A DNA stretch of 64,000 nucleotides, taken from assembly GCF_009832865.1 (NCBI RefSeq), contig NZ_CP047130.1, forward strand, positions 3,100,001 to 3,164,000, given 5' to 3'. Made by a program: the position numbers and the translations under genes. This stretch comes from Colwellia sp. 20A7. GTDB taxonomy: Bacteria > Pseudomonadota > Gammaproteobacteria > Enterobacterales > Alteromonadaceae. Shown piece after piece: positions 1 to 8,798 of this stretch. The notes under the pieces were generated by a model that did no database searches, was not told where the DNA came from, and was given only the letters and a program-made list of their open reading frames with translations. Position 1 is the first letter of the stretch. The number at the start of each line of letters is the position of its first letter.

Positions 1-1067
1 AAAAGAAAAATATTAGCTTGGGATTTATGCCTTTAACAGATAGCGCCCCTGTCGTCATTGCTTATGAAATGGGCATATTTAAAAAATGGGGATTAAATGT
101 AACCTTAACCAAGCAAAATTCCTGGGCAACCTTAAGAGATAAACTACATTTAGGTGTAATTGATGCTGCGCAGATGTTGGCACCAATGCCCATTGCAAGT
201 AATTTAGGTTTGTATGGTCAAGAGTCTCAAGTTATCTCTCCATTGATCTTAAGCCGCAATGGCAACGGTATCACCATATCAACAGCCTTATATCAAAAAT
301 TATTGTCATATCAAAATAACACTGAAATTAGCATGCCCTTTTCAGCAAGTATTTTTAGCCCGGAGATAGAGGAGCGTAAAAAAGAAGGAGAAAAACTCAC
401 CTTTGCTGTCGTATTTCCTTATAGCTGTCATTACTATGAACTTATTGAATGGTTAAAAGAAAGTAATATTTCGTTGTCAGACATTAACTTGTTATTTGTG
501 CCGCCTTCGGGAATGGTACCGTCAATGCAATCAGGCGATCTTGATGGTTTTTGTGTTGGTGGTCCTTGGAATGCTAAAGCTGTCCGTGAAGGCGTTGGGG
601 TAACCGGTGTGACGTCATCAGACTTATTGCAAGACTCTCCAGAAAAAGTACTCGGGGTAATGTCAGACTGGCAAAATAAACATCCTCAAACAACCTTGGC
701 CTTAGTGGCTGCTTTATATGAGGCCTGTCAATGGCTTGAAGATGTCCCAAATCGTTTTGAAGCAGCAAGGTTACTCAGCCGAGCCCGTTACCTAGACACT
801 AATATTGATGTGATAGCGCCTTCATTACTCGGTAGTTGTTTAACCTTTAATGATACAACACCAAGGAAAGTTCCAAGCTATAACCAATTTTCTACATTAG
901 ACGATCCAGAGTTTAACAAACCCGCCCAAAGCTGTGGTGAAACAATTGCTACTCTAATGCAAGAATGCGGACATATAAGCACTAAACAACGGTCTGAACT
1001 GAACATTGCCACTATCTATAGAGAAGATATATACCTGGCGGCTCTTGGCACTATAAATAAAAGTTAA
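1..1067 (+). CDS. nasS: Nitrate/nitrite sensor NasS (5' end outside window)
   Basis: CmpA/NrtA-type nitrate-binding protein, probably the cytoplasmic sensor that sequesters the antiterminator NasT when nitrate is absent. The reading frame is open to the first base of the window (KKNISLGFMPLTDSAP), so the TTG at 18 is not the real start and the gene begins upstream. No signal peptide can be judged. Family signatures seen are GFMPLTDSAP near the start, the W-A-T-LRDK-L and DAAQMLAPMP segments, and a conserved glycine/proline-rich GGPWN motif around residue 190. It is a paralogue of the downstream secreted nrtA product. The order sensor gene, hairpin leader, transporter genes is the usual nasTS arrangement; nasT would lie to the left, out of view. 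It could instead be a plain transporter subunit, but the leader argues for NasS. Confidence 0.8.
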   Translation, partial: KKNISLGFMPLTDSAPVVIAYEMGIFKKWGLNVTLTKQNSWATLRDKLHLGVIDAAQMLAPMPIASNLGLYGQESQVISPLILSRNGNGITISTALYQKLLSYQNNTEISMPFSASIFSPEIEERKKEGEKLTFAVVFPYSCHYYELIEWLKESNISLSDINLLFVPPSGMVPSMQSGDLDGFCVGGPWNAKAVREGVGVTGVTSSDLLQDSPEKVLGVMSDWQNKHPQTTLALVAALYEACQWLEDVPNRFEAARLLSRARYLDTNIDVIAPSLLGSCLTFNDTTPRKVPSYNQFSTLDDPEFNKPAQSCGETIATLMQECGHISTKQRSELNIATIYREDIYLAALGTINKS

Positions 1068-1271
1068 CTTCACATAATGACTGAGATTTTGTTATTACTT
1101 TCACTTATCAGCGAGAGAACACGGCTTAACGTTAACATTAATTAATATATATTATTAAACGCACCAAATTAAGGCGAGACTTTCCCAACATTGGATCAAT
1201 TAAACATTTTTAACATAACAAAAAAAGCGTTAAAAACAATAAACCACTGATTTAATTGTAAAAAATTATAA

Positions 1272-1288
1272 TGGCATTAAATATGCTT
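1272..1288 (+). promoter_or_regulatory. Sigma-54 (RpoN) promoter candidate
   Basis: The sequence TGGCATTAAATATGCTT matches the sigma-54 pattern TGGCAC-N5-TTGCW at most positions and keeps the invariant GG (1273-1274) exactly 10 bases before GC (1285-1286). Transcription would start near 1298, about 17 bases before the first leader hairpin, which is consistent geometry. It agrees with the common NtrC/RpoN control of nitrate assimilation. No start-site data support it. Confidence 0.65.
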
Positions 1289-1314
1289 TATTACCGTTAA
1301 TGTTATGTTTTCAA

Positions 1315-1344
1315 ATTAATACAATCAACAGCGGTTGTATTAAT
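1315..1344 (+). promoter_or_regulatory. Leader hairpin P1 (ANTAR target candidate)
   Basis: A perfect 10-bp stem (ATTAATACAA with TTGTATTAAT) is extended by a U-G and a C-G pair and closed by the six-base loop AACAGC (1327-1332). Hexaloop hairpins in pairs are the recognition signal of ANTAR antiterminators. The loop has the expected A at position 1, but its G is at position 5 rather than 4. Confidence 0.6.
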
Positions 1345-1379
1345 ATAAAAGTGAAAACCTACTAAAATTTATTCCGTTA

Positions 1380-1418
1380 AAACTAATCGCACTGCAACGA
1401 CGTAGTCATTATTAGTTT
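1380..1418 (+). promoter_or_regulatory. Leader hairpin P2 (ANTAR target candidate)
   Basis: An outer stem AACTAAT/ATTAGTT and an inner stem ACTGC/GTAGT enclose the six-base loop AACGAC (1396-1401). The loop has A at position 1 and G at position 4, exactly the ANTAR hexaloop signature. It ends 8 bases before the terminator, so the two structures need not overlap physically. Confidence 0.7.
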
Positions 1419-1426
1419 GGCATTGT

Positions 1427-1472
1427 AGCCCACAGCACTTGGATTATATCCAAAGTGCTGTGGGCTTTTTTA
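1427..1472 (+). terminator. Intrinsic terminator in the nas leader
   Basis: AGCCCACAGCACTT pairs perfectly with AAGTGCTGTGGGCT, extended by GGA/TCC around a TTATA loop, and is followed at once by a run of six T. It stands before the nrtA start, so it would switch off the whole operon unless antitermination occurs. Confidence 0.9.
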
Positions 1473-1485
1473 TTTGGAGAAAAGT

Positions 1486-2883
1486 ATGTTGAAAATACGT
1501 TTAAAAAAGAAATGTAAGAAGTTATACCATGCTGCCATTGCCAGTATATGTATATCAGGTGCCTTGGTAACCTCTACTTTACAAGCCACTGAGTTAGGTT
1601 ATCCAGAAAAAGAAGAATTAAAATTCGGTTTTATTAAGTTAACTGATATGGCTCCTATCGCTATTGCTTATGAAAAAGGTTTTTTCGAAGATGAAGGTTT
1701 ATACGTCACGATTGAATCTCAAGCAAACTGGAAGGTTTTACTTGATGGCGTAATAGATGGTCGATTAGATGGCGCACATATGCTTGCTGGTCAGCCAATA
1801 GCTGCCACAATAGGCTATGGTACTAAAGCCGACATCATTACGCCTTTTTCAATGGATTTAAATGGCAATGCCATTACTGTTTCTAACGAAGTTTGGAAAC
1901 AAATGAAGGTAAATATTCCTAAACAAGCTGATGGACGCCCTGTTCACCCAATTAAAGCAGACGCACTTAAGCCTGTAGTAAACAAATTCCTTAATGAAGG
2001 TAAGCCTTTTAAAATGGGAATGGTGTTTCCTGTTTCTACACATAACTATGAATTACGTTACTGGTTAGCTGCCGGTGGTATTCATCCAGGATTCTATGCA
2101 CCTCATAAAGGTGATACATCAGGCCAGATTGACGCACAAGCCTTGCTATCAGTAACGCCTCCTCCACAAATGCCTTCTACCTTAGAAGCTGGCACTATTC
2201 ATGGATATTGTGTAGGTGAACCTTGGAATCAACAAGCGGTATTCAAAGGTATTGGTGTACCCGTTGTTACTGATTATGAAATTTGGAAAAACAACCCTGA
2301 AAAAGTATTCGGTATTACCAAAGATTTCGCTGAAAAATACCCAAACACCACCATTCGCTTAACCAGAGCACTTATTCGCGCTGCAAAATGGTTAGACGAT
2401 AATAATAATGCTAACCGTCCTGAAGCCGTTAAAATTTTATCTCAATCCAACTATGTGGGTGCTGATTATAAAGTTATCGCAAATAGTATGACCGGAACCT
2501 TTGAGTATGAAAAAGGAGACGTACGTTCATTACCTGATTTCAACGTATTCTTCCGTTACAACGCAACCTACCCTTACTACTCAGATGCAATTTGGTACTT
2601 AACACAAATGCGCCGCTGGGGACAAATTAGCGATGACAAACCAGATAGTTGGTACAAAGATATTGCCGCAAAAGTTTATCGTCCTGATATTTATATGGCT
2701 GCCGCGCAATCTTTGATTGATGAAAAAATAATGTCAAAGAGCGACTTCTCAGACTTAGTAGACGAAGACGGCTTCCGTGCTCCTCAAAAACACTTTATTG
2801 ACAATATTGTATATGACGGCAAAACACCAAACGCTTACATCAATAAATTCAATATTGGTTTAAAAGACGGTGACAAACTTTAG
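1486..2883 (+). CDS. nrtA: Nitrate ABC transporter, periplasmic binding protein
   Basis: Periplasmic nitrate-binding subunit of an NrtABC importer, 465 residues. The N-terminus is basic ([13 protein letters not shown]) followed by a hydrophobic stretch ending near [11 protein letters not shown], a Sec-type signal peptide. The mature part is CmpA/NrtA family ([39 protein letters not shown]). The ATG at 1486 is chosen because GGAGA sits 6 bases upstream; the in-frame TTG at 1474 lies inside the terminator tail. It is the first gene after the leader terminator and is followed, across a hairpin, by the permease gene. It is a secreted paralogue of the sensor encoded upstream. Confidence 0.92.
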   Translation: MLKIRLKKKCKKLYHAAIASICISGALVTSTLQATELGYPEKEELKFGFIKLTDMAPIAIAYEKGFFEDEGLYVTIESQANWKVLLDGVIDGRLDGAHMLAGQPIAATIGYGTKADIITPFSMDLNGNAITVSNEVWKQMKVNIPKQADGRPVHPIKADALKPVVNKFLNEGKPFKMGMVFPVSTHNYELRYWLAAGGIHPGFYAPHKGDTSGQIDAQALLSVTPPPQMPSTLEAGTIHGYCVGEPWNQQAVFKGIGVPVVTDYEIWKNNPEKVFGITKDFAEKYPNTTIRLTRALIRAAKWLDDNNNANRPEAVKILSQSNYVGADYKVIANSMTGTFEYEKGDVRSLPDFNVFFRYNATYPYYSDAIWYLTQMRRWGQISDDKPDSWYKDIAAKVYRPDIYMAAAQSLIDEKIMSKSDFSDLVDEDGFRAPQKHFIDNIVYDGKTPNAYINKFNIGLKDGDKL

Positions 2884-2907
2884 TCCTTTATCAAACTTCA
2901 ATGAGTA

Positions 2908-2933
2908 TTAATGCGCTGTAGCTAGCGCATTAA
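2908..2933 (+). other. Intercistronic hairpin between nrtA and nrtB
   Basis: TTAATGCGCT pairs perfectly with AGCGCATTAA across the loop GTAGCT, and the AAGGAGA ribosome site of nrtB follows directly. There is no T run, so it is not a classic terminator. Such hairpins after binding-protein genes (for example malE) protect the upstream mRNA and lower downstream expression; that role here is inferred. Confidence 0.6.
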
Positions 2934-2942
2934 GGAGAGAAA

Positions 2943-3941
2943 ATGACTGCCTTAATAAATAAACAAAAGATAGGTATCGCACCTATAAATAGGAACAAAA
3001 CGATCATGCCATTTTTGTTAAAACAAGCACAAACCTTTATTTTACCTATGGCCGGTATCTGCTGTTTCCTACTGCTATGGTCGTTAACCGCCAGTAATAT
3101 CGAAACTTCACTAGGAAAATTCCCTGGTCCAAGTGCTGTTGCAACTCAAATGGTTAACTTAGTTAATGAACACAATGCAGAGCGCAAGAAAGAAGACGCA
3201 TTTTATATTCGCCAAGATGAGCGAAATAAAGCTCGAATGATAAAAGATCCTACGTATCAACCTAAAGTACGTATGTACACAGGTAAAGAGACATTCCTAG
3301 ATCAAATAATTACGAGTTTAATTACCGTATTAAGTGGTTTTTTAGTGGCTGCGATTATTGCGATTCCTTTAGGTATTGCTATCGGATTAAGTAAAAACTT
3401 GAATCGAGCGATTAATCCGATAATACAAATTTTTAAGCCGGTATCTCCTTTGGCTTGGTTACCCTTAGTTACCATGGTAGTAAGTGCTGTGTACGTATCT
3501 CCGGATCCAATGTTTGCAAAATCATTTGTTAACTCATTAATCACAGTAACCCTATGTAGCCTTTGGCCTATGGTAATTAACACTTCGTTTGGTGTGGTAT
3601 CAATGAATCAAGACTGGGTTAATGTCAGTAAAGTATTAAGCCTACCAAAACTCGTACATATTCAAAAAATAGTTTTACCTGCCTCTGTTCCTGCCATTTT
3701 CACCGGTATGAGAATGTCATTAGGTATTGCTTGGATGGTACTTATTGCTGCAGAAATGTTGGCACAAAATCCAGGGTTAGGAAAATTCGTTTGGGATGAA
3801 TTCCAAAACGGTAGTTCACAATCATTAAGCCGAATCATGACAGCAGTTATCGTTATTGGTCTTATCGGTTACATGCTTGACCGTACCATGCTGCAATTAC
3901 AAAGAATGTTGTCTTGGGATAAATCAAGCGCGCAACTGTAG
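2943..3941 (+). CDS. nrtB: Nitrate ABC transporter permease
   Basis: Inner-membrane permease, 332 residues. One membrane segment lies at about 30-50, followed by a long charged loop (about 75-115, rich in K, R, E and D) and then the BPD_transp_1 permease domain from about residue 120 with further hydrophobic segments. The EAA-loop that docks the ATPase is visible near residues 228-255 (LPKLVHIQKIVLPASVPAIF then G-R-SLG). The charged insertion is typical of proteobacterial NrtB-type proteins. The start is supported by AAGGAGA 5-6 bases upstream. It sits between the binding protein and ATPase genes, completing the importer. Confidence 0.92.
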   Translation: MTALINKQKIGIAPINRNKTIMPFLLKQAQTFILPMAGICCFLLLWSLTASNIETSLGKFPGPSAVATQMVNLVNEHNAERKKEDAFYIRQDERNKARMIKDPTYQPKVRMYTGKETFLDQIITSLITVLSGFLVAAIIAIPLGIAIGLSKNLNRAINPIIQIFKPVSPLAWLPLVTMVVSAVYVSPDPMFAKSFVNSLITVTLCSLWPMVINTSFGVVSMNQDWVNVSKVLSLPKLVHIQKIVLPASVPAIFTGMRMSLGIAWMVLIAAEMLAQNPGLGKFVWDEFQNGSSQSLSRIMTAVIVIGLIGYMLDRTMLQLQRMLSWDKSSAQL

Positions 3942-3963
3942 TCAATAACACAGAGGAAATCAC

Positions 3964-4806
3964 ATGAGTATTATTTTAGACATCAGCAAAGTAGATATGG
4001 TATTTCCAACCCCTAAAGGTGATTTCACCGCATTAAAGGGAGTTGATTTACAAATCAAAAAAGGGGAATTCATTTCACTTATTGGCCATTCAGGTTGTGG
4101 TAAATCAACCGTGTTGAATATTGTTGCCTGCATACACAAAGCAACTATTGGCGGTGTTTTACTTAACAATAAAGAAGTAACTGAACCAGGTCCTGAACGT
4201 GCAGTAGTTTTTCAAAATCATTCATTATTACCTTGGTTGACGGCTTATCAAAATATTGAATTAGCAGTAAAACGCGTATTCAAAAATAAAATGTCAAAGG
4301 CAGAAATGAAAGAATGGATTGAGCATAATTTACGTTTAGTTCATATGGATCATGCAAAAGATAAACGCCCTGATGAAATTTCTGGTGGTATGAAACAACG
4401 TATTGGTATTGCCAGAGCTCTTTCAATGAAACCAGAAGTTTTATTAATGGATGAGCCATTTGGTGCCCTTGATGCTCTAACACGTGCACACATGCAAGAC
4501 TCTTTGATGGAAATTCAACAAAAGCTTAATAATACCGTAATTATGATCACCCATGACGTAGATGAAGCAGTTTTATTGTCTGATCGTATTGTCATGATGA
4601 CCAATGGTCCAGCAGCAACAATAGGTGAAATATTAGATGTTAATTTACCTCATCCACGAAACCGCTTAGCCCTCGCAGAAGATCCTGAATATAACCGACT
4701 TCGCTCAGCTGTCTTAACTTTTTTATATGAAAAACAAAGAAAGGTAGAGCCAATATCAGCACCTGATACAGGCAAAGTAAAACAGAAATCATCGAGTGTA
4801 GCTTAA
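3964..4806 (+). CDS. nrtC: Nitrate ABC transporter ATP-binding protein
   Basis: Cytoplasmic ATPase of the nitrate importer, 280 residues. Walker A GHSGCGKS at 41-48, Q-loop VVFQNHSLLPWL near 78-89, signature SGGMKQR near 140, Walker B VLLMDEPFGALD near 160-170 and the switch histidine ITHD near 197 are all present. The protein has only the ATPase domain, unlike cyanobacterial NrtC, which carries an extra binding-protein domain, so it corresponds to NrtD/NasD in other naming schemes. An AGAGGAAAT ribosome site precedes the ATG. The last residues are hydrophilic and unconserved. Confidence 0.92.
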   Translation: MSIILDISKVDMVFPTPKGDFTALKGVDLQIKKGEFISLIGHSGCGKSTVLNIVACIHKATIGGVLLNNKEVTEPGPERAVVFQNHSLLPWLTAYQNIELAVKRVFKNKMSKAEMKEWIEHNLRLVHMDHAKDKRPDEISGGMKQRIGIARALSMKPEVLLMDEPFGALDALTRAHMQDSLMEIQQKLNNTVIMITHDVDEAVLLSDRIVMMTNGPAATIGEILDVNLPHPRNRLALAEDPEYNRLRSAVLTFLYEKQRKVEPISAPDTGKVKQKSSSVA

Positions 4807-4879
4807 TTAATTGAGCAAAATAAAAAATATAAAAATAAGAATATAAAATAAAAAACATCAAAAAATTTAAGGGATAACC

Positions 4880-6064
4880 ATGCAAACAGAATATAAATTA
4901 CACACACTTGCTGCCTTGACTTTATTAGCCACGGTAACTGTTTCAGCTAACGCAAATGCAGAAAATCAAGCTAAAACAACTATCGATTTGAACTTACGTT
5001 ACGAAGCAGTAGACCAAGAAAACACGTTAAAAGATGCATCAGCATTAACATTAAGAACGCGATTGAATCACACAACTGCTAGCTACAATGGCTTCTCAGG
5101 TGTCCTTGAGTTTGAAGACTCACGTCAGATAGCAGGGGTTGACGACTATAACGATACCGTCGGTAATAACGCGGAGTATTCCGTAATCGCCGATCCTGAA
5201 TCAACCGAACTTGATCAAGCTTTCGTGCAATACAAACAAGAAAAATTTACCGCCAAAGTTGGCCGCCAAGTAATCACGTTAGATAATCACCGTTATGTTG
5301 GTCATGTTGGATGGCGTCAAGATAGACAAACTTTCGATGCAGCAACATTCAGCTACAACGCCTTAGATAATCTTAATATCAGCTACAGCTTTCTTAATAA
5401 ACGTAATCGTATTTTTGCACAAGCTAAAGATCTTCACTCAAAAGATCATTTAATTAATCTTGCATACAAAACCAAATACGGACAACTAACCACTTATGGC
5501 TACCTATTAGAGATTGATGAAGGCACAGCCAATAGTTTAGATACTTTTGGCCTGAGTTTTAAAGGACAAAAAGATAACTTTTCATATTTTGCTGAATTTT
5601 CTACTCAAAACTCTGAAAGTGGCACAACTGACTATTCTGCAACGTATATGGCACTTGAAGGTGGCTATAGCTTTGATGCCGTAAACTTAAAACTAGGCGC
5701 TGAAGTGCTAGGTAGCGATGAAGGAATGTATGGTTTTTCAACACCACTAGCGACACTTCATAAATTTAATGGTTGGTCAGATCAGTTTTTAACAACACCT
5801 AAAGAAGGCTTAGTCGATCTATATGCCTCACTTTCAGGTAAAGCATTCGGCGGTGGCTGGACAGTAGCCTTACATGATTTTTCTGCAGATGAATCAACTG
5901 AATCGGTTGACGATTTAGGTAACGAGATCAATGCCATTTATGCGAAAAAATTTGCGAAAAATTATACCGCAGGCATAAAGTATTCAGCTTATTCAGCAGG
6001 TGATGCCGCCTCAGGTAAAGTTGATACCGACAAGGTTTGGGTCTGGGTTAACGCTAAGTTTTAA
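4880..6064 (+). CDS. Alginate-export-family outer-membrane porin
   Basis: Predicted outer-membrane beta-barrel, 394 residues. A signal peptide ends near SANANAEN (about residue 28). The body has alternating hydrophobic/polar strands, a KVGRQVITLDNHRYVG segment typical of Alginate_exp domain porins, and a C-terminal aromatic residue (WVWVNAKF) as BAM-targeted barrels have. It lies inside the nitrate operon between the importer ATPase and nirB, so the likely role is passage of nitrate or nitrite across the outer membrane; this is inferred from context. Substrate cannot be read from the sequence. The family also contains alginate secretion proteins, but no alginate genes are near. Confidence 0.8.
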   Translation: MQTEYKLHTLAALTLLATVTVSANANAENQAKTTIDLNLRYEAVDQENTLKDASALTLRTRLNHTTASYNGFSGVLEFEDSRQIAGVDDYNDTVGNNAEYSVIADPESTELDQAFVQYKQEKFTAKVGRQVITLDNHRYVGHVGWRQDRQTFDAATFSYNALDNLNISYSFLNKRNRIFAQAKDLHSKDHLINLAYKTKYGQLTTYGYLLEIDEGTANSLDTFGLSFKGQKDNFSYFAEFSTQNSESGTTDYSATYMALEGGYSFDAVNLKLGAEVLGSDEGMYGFSTPLATLHKFNGWSDQFLTTPKEGLVDLYASLSGKAFGGGWTVALHDFSADESTESVDDLGNEINAIYAKKFAKNYTAGIKYSAYSAGDAASGKVDTDKVWVWVNAKF

Positions 6065-6097
6065 TATCAAGAAAACAACAGATTTTCTTGATATTAA
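6061..6097 (+). other. Hairpin between porin gene and nirB
   Basis: TTAATATCAAGAAAA pairs perfectly over 15 bp with TTTTCTTGATATTAA around a 7-base loop. The stem contains the porin stop codon. No T run follows, so it is more likely an mRNA-stabilising or partial-termination structure separating transport from reductase genes. Confidence 0.6.
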
Positions 6098-6205
6098 CAG
6101 TGACCCACTTGAACGAATAACACCATACAAGGTTAACTCATTGTTATTTATATGAGAGTTAACAAAATTTATAAAACCAATATCAATATTGAAGCAGGTA
6201 TCAAA

Positions 6206-8788
6206 ATGAGCTCAAATAATCAACAATCAATAAAAAAACAAAAAGTGGTCGTTGTCGGTAACGGCATGGTAGGTCATCATTTTGTTGAGCAATTAGCTCA
6301 ATTGAGAACAGCTAACCAAGCAATAGAGATAACCGTTTTATCAGCCGAATCTCGACTAGCTTATGATCGTGTACACCTTTCAGAATACTTTAGCGGTAAA
6401 ACTGCTGCAGATTTAGCGATGACTGACGAGAAAACATACCAAGATTGGGATGTAAATTTTCAAACTAATGCAAAAGTCGTTGATATTGATCGTACCAATA
6501 AAAATGTTGTAACAGAAAGTGGTCAAATAATCGATTATGACAAACTTATCTTAGCGACAGGCTCTTATCCATTTGTTCCACCTATTCCAGGAAAAGATCG
6601 CGACCATTGTTTAGTGTATCGAACTATCGATGATCTTGATGAAATTCAAGCCAGTGCTAATGTCAGTAAAGTGGGGGTTGTTATCGGTGGTGGTTTACTT
6701 GGTCTTGAAGCGGCAAATGCCCTAACCCACCTAGGTTTAAAAACACATGTTGTTGAGTTTGCGCCACAATTAATGGGCGTTCAAATTGATGCTGGTGGTG
6801 GTCGATTATTAAAAGAAAAAATTGAAGCATTAGGCGTAAAAGTTCATACCTCAAAGGCAACAAATGTTATCGAAGATGGCGATAAGTGTCGTTATAAGCT
6901 TTGTTTTAGCGATGATACTACCTTAGAAACTGACCTTATTTTATTCTCAGCAGGCATTCGTCCTTACGATAACCTTGCGCGAACTTTCGATTTAGAATTA
7001 GGTGAACGTGGCGGTATTGTTATTAATAACCAATGCCAAACGTCTGATAAAGATATATACGCTATTGGTGAGTGTGCACTTTGGAACAACTTTATCTTCG
7101 GATTAGTTGCCCCAGGTTACAGCATGGCCAAAGTGGCCGCAAAACATGTTATTGGTGAAAAAGAATCGTTTACTGGTGCTGATATGAGTACCAAATTAAA
7201 ACTAATGGGCGTTGAAGTAGGCTCAATAGGTGATGCACATGCAAAAACATCAGGCGCATTAACTTATACTTATGAGAATCAGCCTGAAGGTGTTTACAAA
7301 AAAATAGTTGTTTCAAGTGATAAAAGTAAAATGCTTGGTGCCGTATTAATTGGTGATACTAGTGAATATGACTCGTTACTACAATACATGCTTAACGGTA
7401 TTGATTTACCTGAATCACCAGAAGCATTAATACTCCCTTCTTCAGGTGAAAAACCAACATTGGGTGCAGATGCATTACCTGATACCGCGATGATTTGTTC
7501 ATGCCATAACGTCACTAAAGGCGATATTATTGCCTCAATAGACCAAGGTGCATGTACTGTTGGTGATGTAAAAACCTGTACTAAAGCCAGTACTGGTTGT
7601 GGTGGTTGTGCTGTTTTATTAAAAAATGTTGCTGACGCAGAATTTGAAAATCGTGGTGTTGAAGTTAAAAAGGATATTTGTGAGCATTTTGCTTATTCAC
7701 GTCGTGAAATTTTTGACATTATTACCGTCGAAGAAATAAAAACATTTGATGAACTTCTATCCTCGCATGGTAAAGGACATGGCTGCGAGGTTTGTAAACC
7801 TCTTACTGGCTCTATATTAGCCTCAGTATGGAATGACTATATTCTTAAAAAGCCACACTTATCACTACAAGACACTAACGATACTTACCTTGGTAACATG
7901 CAAAAAGATGGGACTTATTCCGTTGTACCACGAGTAGCTGGTGGTGAAATCACTCCAGATAAATTAATAGTTTTAGGCCAAGTAGCGAAGAAATATAACC
8001 TGTATACCAAAATAACCGGTGGCCAACGTGTTGATCTATTTGGCGCACGTGTTGAAGAGCTACCGCCTATTTGGCAAGAGCTTATCGACGCCGGTTTTGA
8101 AACAGGTCACGCCTACGGTAAGTCACTTCGAACTGTTAAATCTTGCGTTGGCTCTACCTGGTGTCGATTCGGTGTGCAAGATTCAACCGCAATGGCAATA
8201 TATTTAGAGAATCGCTACAAAGGGTTACGAGCGCCACATAAAATAAAATTTGGTGTATCTGGTTGTACTCGCGAATGTGCAGAAGCACAAAGTAAAGATA
8301 TAGGCATTATAGCGACAGACAAAGGATGGAACTTATACGTTTGTGGCAATGGTGGCATGAAACCTCGACATGGTGATCTCTTTGCTATCGACCTAGATGA
8401 TGAAACCTTAGTTAAATACATAGACTGTATTTTGATGTTTTATGTTCGTACAGGAGATCGTTTACAAAGAACCTCTGTCTGGATGGACAATATGGAAGGC
8501 GGTTTAGATTATTTAAAACAAGTCATTATAGAAGATAGCCTTGAATTATCTGAAAGCTTAGAACAACAAATGGCATTAATTGTTGATACCTACCAATGTG
8601 AATGGAAAACAACGTTAGAAGACCCTGAAGCATTAAAACGTTTTAAACCTTTTGTTAATTCATCTAAACCCGATAGCAATATCATTTTTGTGCAAGAGCG
8701 CGACCAAATACGCCCAGCCACTAAAGATGAAAAAGCAACAAAAGTGTTAATTGAAGAGAAAATCAAGAAAATAGCTGAAGAAGCCTAA
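6206..8788 (+). CDS. nirB: Assimilatory nitrite reductase (NAD(P)H), large subunit
   Basis: Cytoplasmic siroheme enzyme reducing nitrite to ammonium, 860 residues from this start. Order of domains: FAD/NADH oxidoreductase (VVVVGNGMVG near 13-22; NAD site VVIGGGLLGLEAA), a BFD-type [2Fe-2S] domain (CSCHN near 431 and a CGGC pair near 470), then the ferredoxin-like half and the siroheme/[4Fe-4S] site with C-x5-C (CVGSTWC, near 645) and C-x3-C (CTREC, near 690). The ATG at 6206 has an AGGT ribosome site and gives the usual N-terminus; an in-frame ATG at 6152 would add 18 residues but lacks a good site. nirD follows after 10 bases. Confidence 0.95.
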   Translation: MSSNNQQSIKKQKVVVVGNGMVGHHFVEQLAQLRTANQAIEITVLSAESRLAYDRVHLSEYFSGKTAADLAMTDEKTYQDWDVNFQTNAKVVDIDRTNKNVVTESGQIIDYDKLILATGSYPFVPPIPGKDRDHCLVYRTIDDLDEIQASANVSKVGVVIGGGLLGLEAANALTHLGLKTHVVEFAPQLMGVQIDAGGGRLLKEKIEALGVKVHTSKATNVIEDGDKCRYKLCFSDDTTLETDLILFSAGIRPYDNLARTFDLELGERGGIVINNQCQTSDKDIYAIGECALWNNFIFGLVAPGYSMAKVAAKHVIGEKESFTGADMSTKLKLMGVEVGSIGDAHAKTSGALTYTYENQPEGVYKKIVVSSDKSKMLGAVLIGDTSEYDSLLQYMLNGIDLPESPEALILPSSGEKPTLGADALPDTAMICSCHNVTKGDIIASIDQGACTVGDVKTCTKASTGCGGCAVLLKNVADAEFENRGVEVKKDICEHFAYSRREIFDIITVEEIKTFDELLSSHGKGHGCEVCKPLTGSILASVWNDYILKKPHLSLQDTNDTYLGNMQKDGTYSVVPRVAGGEITPDKLIVLGQVAKKYNLYTKITGGQRVDLFGARVEELPPIWQELIDAGFETGHAYGKSLRTVKSCVGSTWCRFGVQDSTAMAIYLENRYKGLRAPHKIKFGVSGCTRECAEAQSKDIGIIATDKGWNLYVCGNGGMKPRHGDLFAIDLDDETLVKYIDCILMFYVRTGDRLQRTSVWMDNMEGGLDYLKQVIIEDSLELSESLEQQMALIVDTYQCEWKTTLEDPEALKRFKPFVNSSKPDSNIIFVQERDQIRPATKDEKATKVLIEEKIKKIAEEA

Positions 8789-8798
8789 GGAATTAATC

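Larger units (their letters stand above)
1068..1485 (+). promoter_or_regulatory. Leader region of the nitrate assimilation operon
   Basis: This 418-base gap has no gene. It holds, in order, a sigma-54-type promoter (1272-1288), two hexaloop hairpins (1315-1344 and 1380-1418), a strong intrinsic terminator (1427-1472) and the ribosome site of nrtA (GGAGA at 1476-1480). Seen in the sequence: all the pairings. Known: NasR, NasT and EutV ANTAR proteins bind paired hexaloop hairpins and prevent termination. Inferred: transcription requires nitrogen limitation (NtrC/RpoN) and nitrate (NasS releasing NasT). A GCACC half-site near 1161 could be half of an NtrC site, but its partner half is poor. Confidence 0.75.
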
